DNA of 64,000 nt, from contig JAUXXH010000036.1 of the NCBI GenBank assembly GCA_030684935.1, positions 1 to 64,000 on the forward strand. Direction: 5' to 3'. A program made the position numbers and the translations under genes. The notes below the pieces were generated by a model. That model saw nothing but the letters and a program-made list of their open reading frames with translations, had not been told where the DNA came from and searched no databases. Position 1 is the stretch's first letter, and every line of letters begins with the position of its first letter. Of the stretch, positions 9,636 through 17,993 are shown piece after piece. The DNA is from Pseudolabrys sp. (lineage in GTDB: Bacteria; Pseudomonadota; Alphaproteobacteria; Rhizobiales; Xanthobacteraceae).

Positions 9636-10577
9636 TCAGATCAGGAACTGTTCGGTGACGGCGGCGCCTAGCTTGTTGTTCTCGGTGATGAACTCGCTGA
9701 TGAATTCGTGCAGGCCGCGTTGGAAAATGCCGTCCATCTTGCTGTTCTGCAGCCGGGTGCGCAGGCCGCGCGCCTGGCGCTGGGCGGCGCCCTGGCGGCC
9801 ATAGGCGCCGCCGAGCTGGTCGAGGTTGCGCACGATCGCCTCATAGCAGGAGGCGAGCGAGCGCGGCATTTCCTCGCGCAGGATCAGGAGGTCGGCGACC
9901 AGCCATGGCTTGAGGCTCTCGCGGTAGACCCAGTGATAGGCGGTCAGCGCCGACACAGAGCGCAGGATCGCCGCCCACTGGAAATAATCGAGCGGACCGC
10001 CGACGCGCTCGTTATCGGGCAGCAGCAGATGATACTTCACGTCGAGGATGCGCGCGGTGTTGTCGGCGCGCTCGACATAGACGCCGAGCCGCGAGAACCA
10101 GTAGGCGTCGTTGCGCAGCATCGTGCGGTAGGCGGAGCCGTCATAGCGCAGCGACGACTCCTGCACCCAGCGCAGGAAGCGCGAGGTTTCCTCGCGGGTG
10201 GTCGGGCCGTTGCCGAAGCGCTTGAGTTCGAGCCAGGTGCCGTTGATGGCATCCCACATTTCCATGGTCAGCGCGGTGCGCACCGAGCGCGCATTGCTGC
10301 GCGCCATCTCGAAGCAGGACCGGATCGACGACGAGTTGGCGGTGGAGAAGGCGAGGAAGTCAGTGACGTTTTCCTCGTTGGCCTCGTCGTAAAGCTTGAA
10401 GAAGGCGTTGGAGCAGCCGGCGGTCAGCACCGCCGATTCCCATTCATTGCTGCTGCCGACATAGGCCAGCGGCAGCGCCGAAAGCCGCTGGGTGGCATCG
10501 AGAATGCGCGCCAGATATTCGGCGCGCTCGACATAGCGCGAGAGCCAAAACAGGTTGTCGGCGGTGCGGGAGAGCAT
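9636..10577 (-). CDS. Alpha-E domain protein of the Anbu operon
   Basis: This 313-residue, nearly all-helical protein belongs to the alpha-E family. The start at 10577 gives MLSRTADNLFWLSRYVERAEYLARIL, with the ERAE signature that names the family; a second related segment, SRLGVYVERADNTARILDV, recurs in the middle. The longer reading frame to 10688 runs through a palindromic repeat and was rejected. Alpha-E proteins always travel with ATP-grasp and transglutaminase-like genes in Anbu-type operons and are thought to be partners of the ATP-grasp protein; their biochemical function is unknown. Confidence 0.9.
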   Translation of the reverse strand: MLSRTADNLFWLSRYVERAEYLARILDATQRLSALPLAYVGSSNEWESAVLTAGCSNAFFKLYDEANEENVTDFLAFSTANSSSIRSCFEMARSNARSVRTALTMEMWDAINGTWLELKRFGNGPTTREETSRFLRWVQESSLRYDGSAYRTMLRNDAYWFSRLGVYVERADNTARILDVKYHLLLPDNERVGGPLDYFQWAAILRSVSALTAYHWVYRESLKPWLVADLLILREEMPRSLASCYEAIVRNLDQLGGAYGRQGAAQRQARGLRTRLQNSKMDGIFQRGLHEFISEFITENNKLGAAVTEQFLI

Positions 10578-10587
10578 GCTTAAGGGC

Positions 10588-10714
10588 CTTGTGTCCCGGA
10601 CGCGGTGCAGCGCACTTGCGATGCACCGCAGAGCCGGGACCGTTGCGGACTCGGAATTTGGAATGATCCCGGGTCTGCACTGCAGCACTTCGTGCTGCAG
10701 TGCGCCCGGGACAA
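10588..10714. repeat. Palindromic intergenic repeat, second family, inside the Anbu operon
   Basis: GTCCCGG at 10593 and CCCGGGAC at about 10705-10712 form the outer ends. Inner hairpins include GCGGTGCA/TGCACCGC (10602-10629) and CACTGCAGCAC/GTGCTGCAGTG (10679-10702). This repeat resembles the common tyranny of short GC-rich dispersed elements in Bradyrhizobium-like genomes, but is unrelated to the family at 737, 1871 and 55362. It occupies the spacer between the ATP-grasp and alpha-E genes. Confidence 0.75.
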
Positions 10715-10740
10715 GTCAAAACGCTGCGGCGTCATAACGA

Positions 10741-12159
10741 TCATCCGTCAAGCACCCACGTATCCTTGGTCCCGCCGCCCTGGCTGGAATTGACCACCAG
10801 CGAGCCGTGCTTCAGCGCCACCCGCGTCAAGCCTCCCGGCACGATGCGAACCTTGTCGCTGCCTGTCAGCACGAACGGGCGCAGATCGACGTGACGCGGC
10901 GCCACGCCTTCCTCGACGCAGGTCGGGCAGGTCGACAGCGCCAAAGTCGGCTGGGCGATGAAGTTCTCCGGCGCCGCCTTGAGCTTTGCGCGGAATTGTT
11001 CGATCGCGATCTTGCTGGCGGTCGGCCCGATCAGCATGCCGTAACCGCCGGAGCCGTGCACTTCCTTGACCACCAGTTCGTTGAGATGGTCGAGCACATA
11101 GGCAAGCTGTTCCGGCTCGCGGCAGCGCCAGGTCGGCACCGTCTTCAGGATCGGCTCTTCGCCGAGGAAGAACTTCAGGATCGCCGGCATGAAGCTGTAG
11201 ATCGCCTTGTCGTCGGCGATGCCGGTGCCGACGGCGTTGGACAGCGTCACGTTGCCGGCCTGGTAGGCCGACATCAGGCCGGGGACGCCGAGCGCGCTAT
11301 CGGGGCGGAAGGTGAGGGGATCGAGATAGTCGTCGTCGATGCGCCGGTAGATGACGTCGACCCGGCGCGGACCCTGCGTGGTGCGCATGTAGACCACTTC
11401 GTTCTTGACGAACAGGTCGCGGCCCTCGACCAGTTCGACGCCGAGCTTGTCGGCCAGGAACGAGTGCTCGTAATAGGCGGAATTGAAGACGCCCGGCGTC
11501 AGCAGCACAACGGTCGGCTCGCGCATCGCCGACAGCGGCGCGGCCGATTTCAGGGTGGCCAGCAGTTCGTCCGGATAGTTCTCGACCGGCGCGATGCGGT
11601 GGCGCGAGAACAGCTCCGGGAACAGCCGCATCATGATCTCGCGGTTCTCCAGCATATAGGAGACGCCGGAGGGCGTGCGGGCATTGTCCTCGAGGACGTA
11701 GAAGGTGTCGGCGTCGACCCGGATGATGTCGATGCCGGCGATGTGGACATAAATGTCGTGCGGCACTTTTTGCCCGCTCATCTCCGGCCGGAAGGCGGGG
11801 TTGCGGAACACCATGTCCTCCGGCACGACGCCGGCGCGCAGGCACTCGCGGGCGCCGTAGACGTCTTTGATGAACATGTTCAGCGCCTTGACGCGCTGCG
11901 CCAGGCCCTTTTCCAGCAGCCGCCATTCATCGGCAGCTAGAATGCGCGGGATTACGTCGAACGGGATCAGGCGTTCGCTGGCGTCGGCCTCGCCATAGAC
12001 GGCGAAGGTGATGCCGATGCGGCGGAAGATGAGTTCGGCTTCGCGGCGCCGGTAGTCGAGAACGTCCGGCGGCACTTCCTTGAGCCAGCGGGCGAGCTCG
12101 CCATAAGCGGGGCGCACGCCACCGTCCAAGCCCTTCATCTCATCGAAGGCGGCAGACAT
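10741..12159 (-). CDS. Circularly permuted ATP-grasp protein, first gene of the Anbu operon
   Basis: This 472-residue protein is a circularly permuted ATP-grasp enzyme of the type found with alpha-E and Anbu genes. Recognisable segments are VYGEADASERLIPFDVIPR, DIYVHIAGIDIIRVDADTF, YVLEDNARTPSGVSYMLENR, the central LTPGVFNSAYYEHSFLADKL and KEVHGSGGYGMLIGPTAS, the last probably the ATP-binding Gly-rich loop. ATP-grasp enzymes join carboxylates to amines or thiols, so a peptide-ligase function is expected, with the substrate unknown. It is the first gene of the operon, preceded by a 353-bp gap. The start is the only ATG that includes all the conserved N-terminal residues. Confidence 0.92.
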   Translation of the reverse strand: MSAAFDEMKGLDGGVRPAYGELARWLKEVPPDVLDYRRREAELIFRRIGITFAVYGEADASERLIPFDVIPRILAADEWRLLEKGLAQRVKALNMFIKDVYGARECLRAGVVPEDMVFRNPAFRPEMSGQKVPHDIYVHIAGIDIIRVDADTFYVLEDNARTPSGVSYMLENREIMMRLFPELFSRHRIAPVENYPDELLATLKSAAPLSAMREPTVVLLTPGVFNSAYYEHSFLADKLGVELVEGRDLFVKNEVVYMRTTQGPRRVDVIYRRIDDDYLDPLTFRPDSALGVPGLMSAYQAGNVTLSNAVGTGIADDKAIYSFMPAILKFFLGEEPILKTVPTWRCREPEQLAYVLDHLNELVVKEVHGSGGYGMLIGPTASKIAIEQFRAKLKAAPENFIAQPTLALSTCPTCVEEGVAPRHVDLRPFVLTGSDKVRIVPGGLTRVALKHGSLVVNSSQGGGTKDTWVLDG

Positions 12160-12512
12160 CTTCAGGAACCCCCAGCGGCGCGACGGCGATGCGTGCCTTA
12201 AAGGACGGCTGTCCTTTCCCTCACGGGGGCGGCGAACGCCGTCCCCGGCTATTTATTCTGCAAGCTTCAGGCCAAGACTAGCCCAACTCAGGCCGCGAAG
12301 TACCCGGCGCAATGCCGCAGAAAGCTAGGAAAACCACGGACTTGCGGCTGTTGGCAACGGCTGGATTCACGGTATCTGCCTGTTTTTTGGGCGGATTTGC
12401 TGCCGGGATAAGCCGAGCGGCCCGTTAAAGTTCCATCCGATCGGACCGGCCGCTTGAGCAGCCCGCGGGGTCACGCTAGGTCTCGGGGCCACGCCAAGGA
12501 ATCCAGCACGCC
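12160..12512. other. Intergenic region between divergent Anbu operon and CinA-like gene
   Basis: This 353-bp gap presumably holds the promoters of both operons. The clearest structure is the inverted repeat AAAGGAC-ggct-GTCCTTT at 12200-12217, about 45 bp from the ATP-grasp start, which could be an operator or a leader hairpin. I see no gene in the remainder. Confidence 0.5.
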
Positions 12513-13277
12513 ATGACCAGCTCTTCGCCCGCATCCGTGACCGCCGCCGTCCTGGTGATCGGTGACGAGATCCTCTCCGGCCGGACCAAGGACAAGAACA
12601 TCGGCTACATCGCCGAGTACATGACCGCGCTCGGCATCGACGTGAAGGAAGTGCGGGTGGTCTCCGACGACGAGGCCGACATCGTCGCGGCGCTGAACGC
12701 GCTGCGCCAGCGCTACACGTATGTTTTCACCACCGGCGGTATCGGCCCGACCCATGACGACATCACCGCCGATTGCGTCGCCAAGGCGTTCGGCCTGCCG
12801 ATCCACCACGACCCCCGCGCGGTGGCGATCATGACCGAGCGCGCCGCCAAGACCGGCACCGAGATGAACGAGGCGCGCATGCGCATGACGCGCATGCCCG
12901 TGGGTGCCGAGCTGGTGCTCAACAAGGTGTCCGGCGCGCCGGGCTTCTGGATCGAGAACGTCATCGTGATGGCCGGCATCCCGTCGGTGATGCAGGGCAT
13001 GCTCGACGAGGTCGCGCCCAAGCTCAAGACCGGCGTCAAGCTGATCTCGGAAACCATTCGCGCCGATGCGCGCGAAGGCGATGTCGGCACCGAACTCGGC
13101 CTGGTCGCCAAGGCGCATCCCGACACCATGATCGGCAGCTATCCTTTCTTCGACGAGAAGGGCGACCCGAACACCAACATCGTGGTGCGCGCGCGCGACC
13201 CGGAGAAACTCGCCGCCGCCAGGGCCGCGGTCGAGACCATGCTGGTCAAGGTCAAGGCGGAGATGACCAAGGCTTGA
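12513..13277 (+). CDS. CinA-like molybdopterin-binding domain protein
   Basis: This 254-residue protein matches the N-terminal (MoaB/MogA-like) domain of the competence/damage-inducible protein CinA: AAVLVIGDEILSGRTKDKNI at the start, TTGGIGPTHDDITADCVAKAF for the molybdopterin-cofactor-type loop, and VSGAPGFWIENVIVMAGIPSVM. The deamidase domain of full CinA is absent. Such stand-alone proteins are common in alphaproteobacteria. Some family members hydrolyse nucleotide pyrophosphates, so a nucleotide-repair role is possible, but nothing here proves it. The next gene starts 68 bp downstream on the same strand. Confidence 0.88.
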   Translation: MTSSSPASVTAAVLVIGDEILSGRTKDKNIGYIAEYMTALGIDVKEVRVVSDDEADIVAALNALRQRYTYVFTTGGIGPTHDDITADCVAKAFGLPIHHDPRAVAIMTERAAKTGTEMNEARMRMTRMPVGAELVLNKVSGAPGFWIENVIVMAGIPSVMQGMLDEVAPKLKTGVKLISETIRADAREGDVGTELGLVAKAHPDTMIGSYPFFDEKGDPNTNIVVRARDPEKLAAARAAVETMLVKVKAEMTKA

Positions 13278-13344
13278 TCCTCCGCGTGCGGCGCTGACGC
13301 GGTCGTGATCGCACCGCATTGACGATCGCGTCTACGGTGCGCGC

Positions 13345-13920
13345 ATGGGCCATCCGATCACACGTGCTTTTCTTATTGTTGCGATGTTGACCTCCGGCGC
13401 TTCGATTGCTGCGGCCGACCCGCGCGCCTGGGAGGCCCTGCGCGGCGATGGCCATGTCGCTCTGATCCGCCATGCTTCGGCGCCGGGCGTCGGCGATCCG
13501 GCCGGCTACCGGCTCGACGACTGCATGACGCAACGCAATCTCAACGATGCCGGCCGCGGCGCCGCCCGCGCACTGGGCGACCGCTTCCGCGCCGAGCGCG
13601 TTAGGGTCGGCAAGGTCGTGGCCTCGCAATGGTGCCGTTCGCGCCAGACCGCCGAACTCATGAATATCGGTCCTGTCGAGGACGCGCCGGCGTTCAACAA
13701 CGTCTTCGTGCTGCGCGATCAGCGCGACCGGATCACCGCCGAGGGTCGGGCGGCGATCGCCGCCTGGGGCGGGCCGGGGACGCTGGTGGTCGGCACCCAT
13801 GGCGACAATATTTATGAACTGCTCGGGTTCAATCCGCGCGAGGCCGAGGTCGTGGTGGTGAAGCCGGACGCGGCCGACCCGCGCAAGATGCGGCTGATCG
13901 GACGCATCCCGCCGCCCTGA
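13345..13920 (+). CDS. Secreted histidine phosphatase family protein
   Basis: This is a 191-residue protein of the histidine phosphatase (phosphoglycerate mutase-like) superfamily. An N-terminal signal peptide (MGHPITRAFLIVAMLTSGAS, then IAAA) points to the periplasm. The catalytic loop reads LIRHASAPG, with RHA in place of the usual RHG; NLNDAGRGAARALGD and SQWCRSRQTAEL follow, and the second catalytic His is in VVGTHGDNIYELLG. The substrate is unknown. The next gene starts at 14035 in the same direction. Confidence 0.87.
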   Translation: MGHPITRAFLIVAMLTSGASIAAADPRAWEALRGDGHVALIRHASAPGVGDPAGYRLDDCMTQRNLNDAGRGAARALGDRFRAERVRVGKVVASQWCRSRQTAELMNIGPVEDAPAFNNVFVLRDQRDRITAEGRAAIAAWGGPGTLVVGTHGDNIYELLGFNPREAEVVVVKPDAADPRKMRLIGRIPPP

Positions 13921-14034
13921 TCCGGAACAGCGGCCCACAGAAATATAGGCTGTTTTCGCGGCGGGCGTTCGGTTTTGCGGGGAACTAGGCTAGAACGGGC
14001 CGTCCTTTATCCGCGACCTGCCGAGAACCCAGCT

Positions 14035-14544
14035 ATGTCCGATGCCGCGCCCCGTCCCGAGAAGGTTTTTCCCGTTTCCTGGGACCAGTTTCACCGCGAC
14101 GCGCGGGCGCTGACCTGGCGGTTGCATGCGGCCGGGCCGTTCGAGGCGATCGTCTGCATCACCCGCGGCGGCCTGGTGCCGGCGGCCATCGTGGCGCGCG
14201 AACTCAACGTGCGCATCATCGAAACCGTCTGCATCGCCAGTTATCACGACTACAAGAACCAGGGCCCGGTCAACGTGCTCAAGGGCATTGCGCCCGAGAT
14301 CAGCTCGATGCGCGCGCAGGGCAAGGGCGTGCTGATCGTCGATGACCTGGTCGATACCGGCAAGACCGCGCGCGTGGTGCGCGAGCTGCTGCCGTCGGCG
14401 CATTTCGCCACCGTCTACGCCAAGCCGATGGGCCGGCCGCTGGTCGACACCTTCATCACCGAGGTGTCGCAGGATACCTGGATCTATTTTCCGTGGGACA
14501 CGGGCCTGGCCTTCGTGCCGCCGATCCGGGCGGGGGGCGACTGA
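14035..14544 (+). CDS. gpt: Xanthine phosphoribosyltransferase
   Basis: This 169-residue enzyme transfers phosphoribose from PRPP to xanthine (and guanine) in purine salvage. The PRPP-binding motif is [17 protein letters not shown], preceded by [25 protein letters not shown], both typical of Gpt-type enzymes. I chose the ATG at 14035 ([20 protein letters not shown]), which matches the usual length; a longer frame from 13975 adds 20 residues without support. The substrate preference is by family and not proven here. Confidence 0.9.
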   Translation: MSDAAPRPEKVFPVSWDQFHRDARALTWRLHAAGPFEAIVCITRGGLVPAAIVARELNVRIIETVCIASYHDYKNQGPVNVLKGIAPEISSMRAQGKGVLIVDDLVDTGKTARVVRELLPSAHFATVYAKPMGRPLVDTFITEVSQDTWIYFPWDTGLAFVPPIRAGGD

Positions 14545-14588
14545 AACACATTCCACACGGCATAAAAACAAGATCAGGGAGAAGACAC

Positions 14589-15578
14589 ATGCTCAACCGA
14601 CGTACGTTTCTCGCCAGCGCGGCCTCGGTGGCGGTGGCCGGCGCCGTCGCGCCCGCCGGCGCGCAGACGGCCTATCCGGCGAAACAGATCAGTATTCTGG
14701 TCGGCTATCCGGCCGGCGGTGGCGTCGACATCGTCGCGCGCATGGCGGCCGAGGCGATGCGGCCGCTCGGCCAGAACGTGGTGGTCGAGAACCGCACCGG
14801 CGCCAGCGCCATGATCGCGGCCGGCGCGGTCGCCAAGGCGGTGCCCGACGGCCACACGCTGCTGATGGCGGCCTCGGGCGAGGTGGCGATCAACCATTTT
14901 CTGTTCAAGGAGAAGATGAACTACGATCCGCTGCGTGAACTGACGCCGGTGGCGCTGATCGGCATCGTGCCCTGCGTGGTCGTGGTCAACGTCAACACGC
15001 CGGTCAACAACCCGAAGGAACTGATCGCCTACGCCAAGGCCAATCCCGGCAAGCTGTCGTTCTCGTCGTCCGGCATCGGCAATCCGCAGCAGCTCGCGGG
15101 CGAACTGATGAACAGCATGGCCGGCATCAACGTGCTGCACGTGCCGTATCGCGGCTCGGCGCCGGCGGTGACCGATGTGGCGACCGGCGCGGTCACCATG
15201 AGCTTCTCCAGCCTGGCGGCGGCGCTGCCGCTGATCCAGGGCGGCAAGCTGCGCGCGGTGGCGGTCACCTCGAAGGAACGGATGCCGCAACTGCCCGACG
15301 TGCCGCCGCTGCATGAAGGCGCGCCGGGTCTGGCCGGCTACGAACTGCTGAACTGGTTCGGCCTGTTCGCCACCGCCGGCACGCCGCCGGCCGTGATCGA
15401 CCGGCTGAACGGCGTCGTCAACGCCATGCTGAAGGACAAGACGGTGGCGGACAAGCTGATGACGCAGGGCATCGTGCCGACGACTATGACGGCCAGGGAA
15501 TACAAGGCCTTTGTCGATTCTGAGGCCGCCAAGTTCGGCAAGATCGTCGAGCAGGCCAATATTAAGTTGAGCAACTAG
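14589..15578 (+). CDS. Bug-family periplasmic tricarboxylate-type substrate-binding protein
   Basis: This 329-residue protein is a Bug (tripartite tricarboxylate transporter TctC-like) extracytoplasmic binding protein. The leader MLNRRTFLASAASVAVAGAV carries an RRTFL twin-arginine-like motif before a hydrophobic stretch, then AGAQTAYPAKQISILVGYPAGGGVDIVARM, the family signature. The later segments GKLSFSSSGIGNPQQLAGEL and VPYRGSAPAVTDVATGAVTM are also typical. No membrane components are adjacent, as is usual for Bug proteins, so the ligand cannot be deduced. A cupin gene follows 51 bp downstream on the same strand. Confidence 0.93.
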   Translation: MLNRRTFLASAASVAVAGAVAPAGAQTAYPAKQISILVGYPAGGGVDIVARMAAEAMRPLGQNVVVENRTGASAMIAAGAVAKAVPDGHTLLMAASGEVAINHFLFKEKMNYDPLRELTPVALIGIVPCVVVVNVNTPVNNPKELIAYAKANPGKLSFSSSGIGNPQQLAGELMNSMAGINVLHVPYRGSAPAVTDVATGAVTMSFSSLAAALPLIQGGKLRAVAVTSKERMPQLPDVPPLHEGAPGLAGYELLNWFGLFATAGTPPAVIDRLNGVVNAMLKDKTVADKLMTQGIVPTTMTAREYKAFVDSEAAKFGKIVEQANIKLSN

Positions 15579-15629
15579 GCCGCCATTCGTTCTATGATCC
15601 GCTAGAGCCTTTATCCCGGGAGGACCGCG

Positions 15630-16088
15630 ATGAACGTCAAGCCGAATACCGACAATGCGACGCCCGTCAACGCCGACCTGCTGTCGCGCGTGGTGCGCGC
15701 CAAGGACATGCCGTGGCAGACGATGCGCTTTCCCGGCTGCGAGATGAAGACCTTGCTGTTCGACGCCAAGAGCGGGCTCGCCACCATGCTGATGCGGATG
15801 GCGCCGGGCGCGGTTCTGCCCGACCATGAGCACGTGCTGATCGAGCAGACCTATGTGCTGGAGGGTTCGCTGGTCGACAAGGAAGGCCCGGATGCCGGCA
15901 TCGAGGTCGGCGCCGGCGAATTCGTCTGGCGTCCGGCCGGCTCGCGGCACACCGCCTGGAGCCCGAAGGGCGGCACCTTCCTCGCCATGTTCCAGATCCC
16001 GAACAAGTTCTTCGATCAGGAAGGCAAGGTGGTCGACGCCTCCGGCAAGGACTGGGACGAGGTCTGGGGCCCGTTATTAGCCAGATAG
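15630..16088 (+). CDS. Cupin domain protein of ChrR type
   Basis: This is a 152-residue single-domain cupin. The metal-binding residues are visible: HEHVLIEQTYVLEGSL gives His, His and Glu, and SRHTAWSP gives the last His. AGEFVWRPAGSRH and GTFLAMFQIPNKFF are typical of the ChrR-like (anti-sigma factor cupin) branch. A start at 15630 is preceded by GGGAGGACCGCG. The function could be a metal-dependent dioxygenase or isomerase of unknown substrate. The gene lies just downstream of the Bug-type binding protein and upstream of tRNA-Leu. Confidence 0.85.
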   Translation: MNVKPNTDNATPVNADLLSRVVRAKDMPWQTMRFPGCEMKTLLFDAKSGLATMLMRMAPGAVLPDHEHVLIEQTYVLEGSLVDKEGPDAGIEVGAGEFVWRPAGSRHTAWSPKGGTFLAMFQIPNKFFDQEGKVVDASGKDWDEVWGPLLAR

Positions 16089-16140
16089 CCTGACGCCGCC
16101 CGCGTGGACCTGTCCTCCGCGCGTGCGGCGGACGACCCCC

Positions 16141-16226
16141 GCGGACGTGGTGGAATGGTAGACACTAGGGACTTAAAATCCCTTGGGAGTAATCCCGTCC
16201 GGGTTCGAGTCCCGGCGTCCGCACCA
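16141..16226 (+). tRNA. tRNA-Leu (anticodon UAA)
   Basis: The acceptor stem GCGGACG (16141-16147) pairs with CGTCCGC (16216-16222), followed by A and an encoded CCA. The anticodon loop reads ACTTAAAAT with TAA as anticodon, and the T-loop GGTTCGAGT is intact. The long variable arm of class II tRNAs is visible (GGGAGTAATCCC). The tRNA marks the left edge of a low-GC gene pair. Confidence 0.97.
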
Positions 16227-16252
16227 AATTTAGAGCCATTGGATTTTTATTC

Positions 16253-16948
16253 ATGGTTGAGTCGCGCATTGCGGATTTGCGGACTTTCTATTCTATCCTG
16301 GACCATCTCGCCGGAAGTCTTGGCGGCGCCAAACTGCTCGCCGAATGTACTGGCCGGCTTTCATGGCCGCGACGGGGCGTCTACTTTTTCTTTGAGGCCG
16401 GCGAGCAGCGCAGTGATAGCGGCGACGGACCACGCGTTGTTCGCGTTGGCACTCACGCGCTTACCAGCACCTCGCGCTCAAAATTGTGGACACGACTTTC
16501 ACAGCATCGCGGCCAGACAGGCAGCGGCGGCGGCAATCATCGGGGCTCTATCTTCCGGCTAATAGTTGGTACTGCGCTTATAAGTCGAGGCGTTCAGACT
16601 TGCCCGAGTTGGGGTAAGGGCAGCAGCGCGGCTCGGGACATCCGAGAGTTGGAAGTCGAGCTTGAGCGCCAGGTTAGCGCAGTTATTCGCGCTATGCCGT
16701 TTATCTGGGTTGCCGTAGACGACGAGCCAGGGTCGGGAAGTTTGCGTGGCTATATCGAACGAAACGCCATTGCATTGCTGAGTAACTTTGGGCGCGATCG
16801 GGTTGATCCGCCTTCCTCTCGATGGCTTGGTCATCAGTGCGATCGTCCCCGGGTCCGCGAATCAGGACTCTGGAACTCCAATCACGTCGATGAATCGTAT
16901 GATCCGGCTTTTCTCGGTGAGCTCGAACGTCTGGTAGCCATGCAATGA
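16253..16948 (+). CDS. Unknown protein, possible GIY-YIG-like nuclease (first gene of the tRNA-linked pair)
   Basis: The 231-residue product was not recognised as a named family. Features suggesting a GIY-YIG-type nuclease fold are RGVYFFFE (41-48) followed by RVVRVGTH (61-68), then Arg81 in TRLSQHRG and a later YIERNAIALLSN (167-178) with Glu169 and Asn178. The distance between the first two motifs is longer than in classic GIY-YIG proteins. NHRGSIFRLIVGTAL and SGLWNSNHVDESYDP are other strongly structured stretches. The gene starts 26 bp after tRNA-Leu, is AT-richer than its neighbours, and its last four bases overlap the next start (ATGA), so the two are probably co-translated. Restriction or defence is a guess. 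Confidence 0.7.
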   Translation: MVESRIADLRTFYSILDHLAGSLGGAKLLAECTGRLSWPRRGVYFFFEAGEQRSDSGDGPRVVRVGTHALTSTSRSKLWTRLSQHRGQTGSGGGNHRGSIFRLIVGTALISRGVQTCPSWGKGSSAARDIRELEVELERQVSAVIRAMPFIWVAVDDEPGSGSLRGYIERNAIALLSNFGRDRVDPPSSRWLGHQCDRPRVRESGLWNSNHVDESYDPAFLGELERLVAMQ

Positions 16949-17604
16949 TTGCGGTGATTCAGTGCGCCGCAAACAAGCGGGTTGACGCTGGATATTTTCA
17001 CCATGCGAACGGAAGAGCGGTACAGTTTGTTGCGGACCCTTCCAAGATAACGTCGTCCGATCGATACGTTTTCGCGAGGCCCGATGACATTGCTCGAGAG
17101 GGGGTGTCGTGGCGAGATTTGCTGGTGCAATATAATCTGTCGCCGAATAAGAATCCGTACGCTCTACTTCCCGCCATCGATCTCTATACCAATGAGTGCT
17201 ACCGAAAGCTTGCCTCAAAGGTCGGCAGAGGTAACACCTATATACTTTCAGCGGGCTGGGGTCTCATTTCGGCAGACTTCCTTACGCCGGTCTACGACAT
17301 CACCTTCAGCGGCGCTGCTGATCCTTGCAAGAGACGCCGCCGAGGCGATGTCTACCGAGATTTGCGCATGCTGCCTGCTGCGGAGGTCCCGGTTCTGTTT
17401 TTTGGCGGCAAGGACTACGTCTCTTTATTTTGTGAACTGACAAGTCACGTCAAGGGGCCTAGGATAGTTTTCTATAACTCATCAAAGCCGCCTGCTGCAG
17501 TGAATTGCCGCTTGCATCGCTTCGACACGTCCACGCGCACGAATTGGCACTATGAATGTGCTCGTGCCTTCATAGAAGGGCGGCTGAGACTGCCAGAAGC
17601 TTGA
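16945..17604 (+). CDS. Unknown protein resembling YaaA/DUF6884-type proteins (second gene of the tRNA-linked pair)
   Basis: The 219-residue product is not a family I can name with certainty. Near the N-terminus IQCAANKR (5-12) resembles the Cys/Lys loop of YaaA and DUF6884-type proteins; LYTNECYRKLA (80-90) and YILSAGWGLISADFLTPVYD (99-118) match the usual later motifs of such proteins, and FFGGKDY (152-158) and TRTNWHYECARAFI (197-210) are further well-conserved-looking stretches. Codon use is AT-richer than in neighbours and the start overlaps the preceding gene through ATGA. YaaA-like proteins are DNA-binding, so a nucleic-acid role fits the nuclease-like partner, but this is inference. 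Confidence 0.7.
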   Translation: MIAVIQCAANKRVDAGYFHHANGRAVQFVADPSKITSSDRYVFARPDDIAREGVSWRDLLVQYNLSPNKNPYALLPAIDLYTNECYRKLASKVGRGNTYILSAGWGLISADFLTPVYDITFSGAADPCKRRRRGDVYRDLRMLPAAEVPVLFFGGKDYVSLFCELTSHVKGPRIVFYNSSKPPAAVNCRLHRFDTSTRTNWHYECARAFIEGRLRLPEA

Positions 17605-17704
17605 GATCGCGGACTTAAATGCGATTGTTCTATTGCTGGCTTGAGCTCGCCGCGCGGGGCGCATGTCCGTCCCCGCGCGGCGTTGCTTCGGCTTGTCCCG
17701 CCGC

Positions 17705-17893
17705 TCAGCGGAACAGAGCGCGGGCGAGGACAACCAGTCCTGCGATGCCGATGCACATCACGATGCCGGGCATGAAGGCTGTGAGCGTCGGCGAGGTGAC
17801 GAAGCGGTGGGGCTTGCCCTCTTCAGGCGTGGCAAAAATGAAGAGGCCGACAGCGAGTGCCAGCAGTGTGGAGCCGGAGAGAATGTTGATCAT
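17705..17893 (-). CDS. Small two-helix membrane protein
   Basis: The 62-residue product has two hydrophobic segments, at roughly residues 6-20 (LSGSTLLALAVGLFIFA) and 36-56 (LTAFMPGIVMCIGIAGLVVLA), joined by a short polar loop (TPEEGKPHRFVTS), so it is probably a membrane hairpin. I started it at the ATG at 17893, which is preceded by AAAGG; a longer frame begins at 17926. I do not recognise a family. Confidence 0.6.
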   Translation of the reverse strand: MINILSGSTLLALAVGLFIFATPEEGKPHRFVTSPTLTAFMPGIVMCIGIAGLVVLARALFR

Positions 17894-17993
17894 GATGATA
17901 GCCTTTGCCGGCAGCGCGCCATGCATGATGGCGACGCCGCGGCGCCGTAAATTGCAGTGTGATGGGTGGGTGCGACCGTAATGGCCGCGCGTG

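Noticed and set aside
16169-17619. Possible attachment-site repeat: GGACTTAAA in the tRNA-Leu anticodon arm (16169) and again after the second unknown gene (17611)
   Set aside because: Only nine bases match and the rest of the tRNA 3' end is not repeated, so chance is sufficient as an explanation.
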